Source: Progne subis subis
Lineage: Eukaryota > Chordata > Aves > Passeriformes > Hirundinidae
Direction: 5' to 3'
Length of the DNA stretch: 64,000 nt
Assembly: GCA_022316685.1 (NCBI GenBank)
Contig: JAKJHU010000005.1
Coordinates: 17,710,707-17,774,706, forward strand
Shown here: positions 57,501 to 64,000 of the stretch, one piece after another
How positions within the stretch are numbered: the stretch's first letter is position 1
Layout of the letters: every line of letters starts with the position of its first letter
Notes under the pieces: generated by a model
The model's input: only the letters and a program-made list of their open reading frames with translations
Database searches by the model: none
Told to the model about the DNA's origin: nothing
Position numbers and translations under genes: made by a program

Positions 57501-59466
57501 ACTTCTTAAACCATTGCGCTTCAGACAGCCCTAATTGAGGGTACATTCCTGGTCTTGTGTTGAAGCTCAGCTAAAAGCTCATTGGGACCACCAGAAAGTG
57601 GGACCCTGATTTACCTGGTTACCAGTTAAACTCTTCACCTAGGATGAGCAAACATTCAGTAGTCTTTAAATAAAACTAAGGAAATAGAATAAAGAAGTGA
57701 TGACTGTAGTTCACAACTGATATATTTTTAAAATCTGGCCAATACCCCTCAAATGATAATTTAAAAAATAACAGCTAAATCTATTGCTCTACAGCAAGTT
57801 GATGCTAAACCACCGATGACCTCCATATCAAATCAATTACATTTAAAAGGCATCAGCTGCCTCAATTTTCTTCCTCATCAACTAGATCCCCATTTCACAT
57901 ATACTGCTAATAAAAAAACCAAGCTCCCTCTAATGAATACATGCAAAAGAGATGCTGAAAACATCACCTTAATATTTTCATCTCTTTCCTTGCTACTCAC
58001 TTGCTTCTATTTACATAATATTTTCCATCTTGACCTCCATCACTTAAAATATCAATCCCCTTTCTCTCTATGGTATAATCATGTAGTGATATATACAGTT
58101 TTTTCACCATCCTGTAATTGCTAGCTTTGTTTCTTTATTGCTCTATGTGTCTTTATTTTTTCCCTTTTCAATCCCTGAAAGAGCTGCCTGTCTCACTCAT
58201 TCCAAGTTGTCAAAGCAGAAAAAGACAGCATGTATTAAATCTTAATGAGAAGGGAAAATAAAAAAGGGCCAGGCTCTTATTTACTTCTGTGGTGTAATTA
58301 GGCATTCTGGTGAAACAAAGAACTATTTACAGGGAACTAGCACATACTAATGTGTGAGATGAATTTTTTTAATCAAGAGAAATAGAGCAGATAATGTTAT
58401 TTGGAAAAACACTGAAAATTAAACAGCCTACAAATATTAGAATTTTTGTGCAGTGGCTAGTTCCCTTTATCCCTCTGATGAATACAGACCTTTTACAGCA
58501 TGTGATTGATTTTGCTGTTCTCATATTCCATTTGACTGAAGTAGCTCTCTGCAAGCTACCTTCATTCATGTACAAGTGTAACTACAAGTAATTTCTGCTC
58601 ATCTACATGCTTCCATATCAAATATAAGTTCTAGCAATCTCATATTATACTGTTACTGCCTCATGTTTCTGTATGCACGTGAAGTGCATGTCTGTTGGTC
58701 TCTGACCAACTCCCACAAATTAGTGACTAACTCCTTTGATATTTGACATAAAAGATGATCTTGGCTATGCTCAGAATGTTTTCTGCTCACTGTATATGCA
58801 TCAAGGAGTCGAGATCCTCATTGTGACTCAGGCTGGAGAGCTGATTTTACCTTACAATCCTATTTTTAAAAGTTCTCTTCATTTTCTCTGGAAATTGGCA
58901 TGTGCTACTTCATAGTGCGAATAAGATTTCTCTGCAAAAACTGGTAGAGTTCAAAAAGTGAATAAAAATTTCCACTCCCCTCCTACAATTCTCAATTTCT
59001 AGAATTCTGGCTACGTGCATGCAGCGTATCTAATGTGCAGAGAAGTGTCTCCAAGCATTTTCAGGGAACTAGGTTGAAAATTTAATTAAGGTACAGAGTT
59101 CTTTAATGAATGTATTACCCACATTTAAACTAGCACTACTGAATATCAAATGGCCTACACACCTGACTCAAAGTTGTTGACTTGAGTCATATACAGACAC
59201 CAAAAGGTGGAAGACAGAAGGAGGAGGGATAGTAAATAAAATGGGGAAGAAAAGTAAGGATCAGGAGCTCGGAACAGTTAGGGATTATCTGAAGGTACAT
59301 GTAGCTCTGACAGAGGCATGGCTTTCTGATCACGAAACAAGAATGTTTGATGGCAAAGATCTTCACATAAAGTTTTAAGATGGAAAAACATCTCAGATGG
59401 ATCTGAGATCAGATCCACATGTTCCACAAAAAGTCTAAATCTTCTCAATTTAGTCATTTTCCTTAC

Positions 59467-59606
59467 CGCTTGCATAGCTTTCGTTTGCAAGAGCCTTGGC
59501 TTCCTTGGCAACTCTTTCAGCTTCGTCTGTGTAATCCTTGATGTTAGTATAAGCATTGAAAGCACGTGTGGCATTGAAAGAGAGGTTTTTGGCTTCAGTA
59601 AGGATT
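59467..59606 (-). CDS. LAMA2: LAMA2 exon, coiled-coil domain with three N-glycosylation sequons
   Basis: This 140-bp exon takes one base to complete the Gly codon from the exon before. It reads ILTEAKNLSFNATRAFNAY, then NIKDYTDEAERVAKEAKAL, and ends ANESYAS plus one base (G) before the donor GTAAGG. NLS, NAT and NES are potential N-glycosylation sites. The sequence closely matches what I recall of mammalian LAMA2 (SFNAT, NIKDY, DEAE, VAKEAK). The single trailing base does not fit the phase of the next exon at 53766-53868; see findings. Confidence 0.93.
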
Positions 59607-62600
59607 CTGTTGGGATGGGGAAAGTAAACACACCATTAAACCTGCTCAACAGAACGGAGTATACTACATTTTCAAACCCAACAGCCTGTATTTCTAAGGC
59701 TATTTCTAAGGTGTTTAGAGAGCAAAGCTACATTTGAGATTTCAGGAGATCAGGCATCATGTGTTTAATGGAATTAATATTTTAACTGAGCAGAAAGATA
59801 TGAAGAACAGTGTTCACTAAAAGAGGAGGTTTTGTGAGATAAAAATAGATCAGACACTGAGAAAACATAGCACTGGGCTTAATGCTCTAATACAAGTAAC
59901 ATATTCACCATGTGGGTTTTTAGGTTGTGCTGAGCCAGGCAGCTTGAGGAAACTTGCATTGTAGGAACAAAAAGGATCGTCACAGATGTGTTTTAAAGTA
60001 GAATCTCTGAAAAATTAATTCCTTGGTCTGGCTGCCAAACACAGAATTGCTAGTTTTGAAGGAGATCTCACAGTCTAAACCAAATCCTAACTGTTAATTT
60101 TGCTGACCAAAATGAAAAACAAGCAGTAATGCTTTTTATTGAATATCGTGATCAATTTACATGAAATACTCCATTCTGATAGCTATAAATAGATAAAATA
60201 CAGTTAGTATTTGCTGGTGCAGGGACAGAGTTCAGCTAACCTCCTTCCTAGGGGAATTTCTAGTCAGCAGGCTGGGGAAATAACTTTTCTTGCACTCTTT
60301 CGGTATGATATTTTCAAACATTTTCAAATATTTTCTACAAAGAATTGCTGCACCTACAGAATGAACTTGAAGACGACTGTCTCAGGAGTCATTATGACCA
60401 ATGCTTATGTTGATTTTACTGAATAAAGTGTAAATGGGCTAAAAATCCCCACTTGAACTGGATAAGAATGTAACTGAACTTGGAGTTTTGCCTCTCTGGG
60501 AAATTTTCTAGCCGTGCAGGTGTATGGCAATATAACAGAGAGGGATTACTCCTGTTGGACCTGTTCCAGCTTGTATAAAATAGTTATTGAGGCAGTGTGT
60601 GTGTAAGAAAGGAAAATTCATCCTGGTAATTTATCTATTCTCTGGAGAACTGTGACAACTTGGCTCTCATCCTCACATCAATTACTTACTGATTTTTACA
60701 AAATGCCACAGAAAAGACAAAGTGGACAGAAGGTACAGTCCCTGAACTCAACATGTAGTTAATAGAGGGAGAGAGATTCCCTTTAGGTAACTGCAGAAAC
60801 TGCATGAACTGAGCTGCCTCTGCATCACTCTTGGAAAAGTGCATCCCTTTCCTCAACTACAGCTGGAGCTCACCAAGCTACTCTAAGTTTCTGTTATGCT
60901 CTATTACACAAATGTGGAGCCCAGGACAGCAACTTAGCAAGTAGTTCAAGAACTGCTTAGAAACATGGTTCAACCCCTTTCTGGTTAGGAAAAACCTTAA
61001 CTGAATTTGCCAAATACCAATAATGTTTACTCACAAGGAGGCAATTAGTCCTAAGGGAGAAGCCTATACTTGTGCTTCCCCGCACACAGCAGAAATAACT
61101 ATTTTTTCTAGGTGAAGTTCATGAATGGTTCCATGTTCTAACTCTCAAGGGAACATCCTCATTGTCAATCAATGTATTATTTGAATCCGTAGTGGGCGAC
61201 TGGAGAGACAGGGCTCTCCCTCTATTTCTCCTGTTAGAAGAAACAGTAATCTACACCAAATTTAGTATTGTCTGAAAGACACTCAAGTGCCAGCTGTGAA
61301 CATAGATACACTTTTTAATTCCTCAAACGGATAGAGAGTGTCTATGCCTGTAAAGTATAACTATCTGTTTTAAGTGTGTGAAGTGGGCAGGCTCATCCTG
61401 ATTACAGGGCACCACAAATTTCTTTGTCCTTTGAAGTTATGCATCTATCTGACCACATCAGAAATTTTAACTTTGAACTATTTGTTTTTAGACATAACTT
61501 TTAATGTCCTTGATTCTGTGAAGCTTATTGTCTTTTTTGAGAAACTGAGGTTGATATCTGGATCAGACATAAGTATACATGGTACTGTTATAACATTTTA
61601 GACACTACCCTAAGCTCCTTAAGGCCAAGCTCTCACCTATATTAAGAGAATCACATACAAACATGAATAAAAAGGTCTCTTTTGAATAGTTAAAAAGTTT
61701 TATTTAAAAGTGTGTCTTGCTAACATTTGATTAGGGGGCACAATCTTCTTTTTTGTCTATATTTTCTCTCTTAATTTCTTCATGACAATCTTCCATATAT
61801 TCAGATATTCATATGTGGTTGCGTGTGACACTAAAGTCACTCATTTTTAGTGACGCTAAAGTCACTAATTTTCAAATTCATTTTTACACAGGGAACCACA
61901 GCTATCATTATTTTATGCACACCTCAAAACATGTATTACACTGGGTATCTAGAGTAGTGTAACTACACTGTAAATGAAGCCAGTGATTTTGCAAGTATCG
62001 GAGTTAATTTCCTGTCTTTTCCTCAAAATTACAGATGCTGGTAAGAAAAAACTGTGTTAAGCATCGGCTCAGAAGTCTTTGGGATATTCAAGTCTTCAGG
62101 TAGATCTAAAAGATAAAAGCAGCAAAAAAGTAGCATACTACTAATGTTTAATTTTTTTTTTTTTTCCATGCAGTACTTTTATAAAATAATGAAACTCTGA
62201 AGCTATGCAGGAGACAGGTCCAACAGGCAGAATATCCATGGTCTATTTCTGAGTATTACTATTGCAAATTACACTTACTATTTATAGATTTCCTAAGCAC
62301 TTAGAATGCAATAAAACAAAAGACACCCCTCTCTTTCCCCCGCCCTCCCCCGCAAATTCAGAAAATACAATAAACCCTTGTTTTATATGAGTTATATGGT
62401 ATCATTCTTCTGAAAGAGCTGAGTGGCCATATAAATGAAGGGCATTGCAGTTCTAATATTAGGAATGTGATAGAGGTAAACAGAAACTGAAGTTTCTGCT
62501 CTTGGATTTAAACATTTTGGTCCAGCACACCTACTTTTTTGGGGAGTGTTTTGAAGTTGGTAGAGGAATTACTGTTCATCACTGAGGGGACTTCCGACAG

Positions 62601-63009
62601 TAAACAATTTAGCATCACAATCTCCTACCAAAATGGTCATCTTAAAAAGGAAAATACTACTTGTTTTTAACAAATGTGCATGAAAACGTGTAGTGAGCTA
62701 TATAAGAAGAATTTATATATTTTTTCACAACATAGCAGTAAGCATATGATAAGTTAAACTGTGTTATCAGCGCATCTGACGGCACTGTTTGCTGTCCATG
62801 CAGCCTACAAAGAACACAAGATGCAGGAAATAGTTTACAAGAGAGACAAAACATTACTGACTCAATAGTTGTGTACTTGTACACATCACTGGTTATTTGT
62901 ACACCCCACGTGACAGATGTCAAAGATGAAGAATGCTCTTCAAGTTCTGTGAAGCAATTTTGCAAACCTGTTACATGATTTTAGCATTACCAGTGAATGT
63001 CTGCCTTAC
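59607..63009 (-). other. LAMA2: LAMA2 intron, 3.4 kb
   Basis: It contains a 25-bp tandem duplication (61825-61874) and a T run at 62152-62165. Otherwise nothing is recognised. Confidence 0.8.
61825..61874. repeat. 25-bp tandem duplication with internal palindrome
   Basis: Two near-identical copies of GTGACxCTAAAGTCACTxATTT. Each contains GTGAC...GTCAC inverted arms around a 6-base loop. Confidence 0.88.
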
Positions 63010-63173
63010 CCATCCAGCACTGCAGATGACTCATTCAGCTGGCCTGCATGGTTCTCAGCTTGCAACACCTTTTCTGGAAGCATCCTGTCATGAATTTCTT
63101 GCGATAAGTCATCTATTTTATCTTTTAGCTGATCAGACATTGGCTGTATCTTATCTGCAACACCTTCTACATA
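63010..63173 (-). CDS. LAMA2: LAMA2 exon, coiled-coil domain (first exon seen in window)
   Basis: This 164-bp exon starts in phase 0 after a TTTTCAG acceptor and ends two bases into a codon before a GTAAGG donor. The translation begins YVEGVADKIQPMSDQ and ends QLNESSAVLDG. It is charged and Leu/Ile rich, without Cys or Gly clusters, as expected for the heptad repeats of the long arm that coils with the beta and gamma chains. One N-glycosylation sequon (NES) is visible. SAVLDG joins in frame to ILTEAKN in the next exon, which fits the alpha-2 chain. Exons before it lie beyond the right edge of the window. Confidence 0.9.
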
Positions 63174-64000
63174 CTGAAAATGGCAAAAGAAAAGCCTTTA
63201 AATTTCTGAATGCAAGCATTCTGTAGCCTTCTCTATATATAAGGGTGTTTCCTTTTTCCTTGTGAGCTATTATCTCAACTTACCCATGCATTAAGACTTC
63301 AGGGAACTAGTACAGAAAGAGTAACAGGAATGGCTGAACTGGAAAGCAGAGAGGAGATAAACAATATTCCAAGAGCTACTTGTCTCTCATGAGCTTAGTA
63401 GAAGCTTTTCTTTTACAATTAAGGAATTGTGCAGTTTAAAAGCTTATAAACTCTAATCTGGATTTGTTTCCTAAATGTGGATGCATGCAAAGCTAAATTA
63501 AATTGTTGCTGTGCTCCACAGTAATAACTAATAAGTGGCAGAAGTTTCATGCTTCAGGACCCTTTGGGTGGCTACGTTTTTTTGCTTATTTGAGCTTCTC
63601 AGTAAGAGCTATGCTTTTTGAGGGTTTACCATTCATGTTCCAAAAAGCTGTCTCACTGTGTCTCCTTTTCCATTTCTCCCAGAAGCATTTTTCCATTTAT
63701 TATGGCAAGCTGCAATGCATGCTGGAAATATATTCAGAACCAATGATACTTCAAGATACCTTTTATTTTTGTAGCCAAGGCACTGATCTCAAACTGTTGA
63801 TAAAACTTTTAAGGCAGAATTTTCAAAAATATTATGCAAAATGAGAGTTCAATCCTCTCCCTGATCTGTCTAGACTTAAAACTGTGGCCACAGGCAACAA
63901 ATTATTTCTGAACTTTCCTTCCTACACAGAGAGAGTTTTTGTGCAGATAAATTTATATATAGATTTAGAGCTGCAGTGAGACTGTGAATGAGTCTGCTGC
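63174..64000 (-). other. LAMA2: LAMA2 intron (partial), upstream of first visible exon
   Basis: Nothing recognised. The plus-strand open frame at 63503-63844 shows no protein-like features. Confidence 0.75.

Larger units (their letters stand above)
53869..59466 (-). other. LAMA2: LAMA2 intron, 5.6 kb
   Basis: It contains an A/C-rich low-complexity stretch (about 54026-54092), an 18-bp tandem duplication (55386-55421), an A-rich stretch (56003-56065) and a repeated 15-mer (57458-57500). If a short exon is missing from the chain it should be here; I could not find one. Confidence 0.75.
776..63173 (-). other. LAMA2: LAMA2 gene, partial: 24 internal coding exons (coiled coil to LG5)
   Basis: This is the span of the laminin alpha-2 gene within the window. 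Laminin alpha-2 is the long chain of laminin-211 and -221 (merosin), secreted into the basement membranes of muscle, Schwann cells and brain vessels. Its C-terminal LG domains bind integrin alpha-7 beta-1 (LG1-3) and alpha-dystroglycan (LG4-5). The identification rests on exon-by-exon translation: coiled-coil heptads, five LG repeats in order, and motifs specific to alpha-2 such as RRKRRQTGQ in LG3, MDFAQP and NADIGRC at the end of LG3, and FGLSRNSHIA in LG4. All exons are on one strand and are flanked by AG acceptors and GT donors. The human gene has, as I recall, 65 exons; if the structure is conserved these are about exons 41-64. The upstream exons and the terminal exon are outside the window. 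Confidence 0.97.

Noticed and set aside
59278..59649. 123-codon minus-strand open frame across a LAMA2 exon
   Set aside because: It is in the wrong frame; the exon 59467-59606 is read in another frame and matches LAMA2 there.
63503..63844. 113-codon plus-strand open frame
   Set aside because: Opposite strand within a LAMA2 intron, with AT-rich composition and no features.
1..64000. CRISPR arrays, bacterial operons or other prokaryotic systems
   Set aside because: The window is a vertebrate multi-exon gene; no regularly spaced repeats or prokaryotic genes are seen.

Overview
The window is a piece of a vertebrate nuclear genome, most likely a bird. It has intron/exon structure with canonical GT-AG splice sites, very low coding density, and two copies of the CR1 retrotransposon, the typical LINE of birds and other sauropsids. 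I see only one gene: the laminin alpha-2 chain gene (LAMA2), on the minus strand. The gene therefore reads from high to low coordinates. Both ends lie outside the window: the N-terminal half is beyond position 64000, and the last coding exon (end of LG5) is below position 1.

Twenty-four consecutive coding exons (63010-63173 down to 776-998) total about 3.7 kb, or roughly 1,240 codons. In gene order: six exons encode the C-terminal part of the coiled-coil arm that pairs with the laminin beta and gamma chains (63173-41914). Four encode LG1 (40262-31593). Four encode LG2 (31005-22414). LG3 runs from 20126 to the first part of the exon at 14454-14667, and contains the furin-type cleavage region. 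The rest of that exon is a Pro/Glu-rich hinge. LG4 (9896-2075) and LG5 (2075-998) follow. Reading phase was tracked across all 23 junctions; it closes at every junction except one, and one exon is a base too long.

The main oddities are these. (1) The basic furin-type cleavage motif in LG3 is duplicated in tandem, where I recall a single one in mammals. (2) The fourth LG1 exon (31593-31718) carries one extra base, which breaks the frame and gives an early stop although both halves match LAMA2. (3) The junction between exons 59467-59606 and 53766-53868 is out of phase by one base. (4) The exon after the furin exon is unusually rich in CpG. (5) A perfect (TTCCC)n tract of about 229 bp lies in one intron, and two G17-18 tracts (sense strand) lie in the intron after the furin exon.

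The introns otherwise hold a 0.9 kb CR1 fragment (35490-36385, plus strand), a short CR1 3' tail (24161-24233, minus strand), microsatellites, homopolymer runs and a few short tandem duplications. I found no second protein-coding gene, tRNA, rRNA or CRISPR array. Nothing looks like a new molecular system; the interest lies in the variation inside this LAMA2 gene. Comparisons with mammalian LAMA2 are from memory, not from an alignment.
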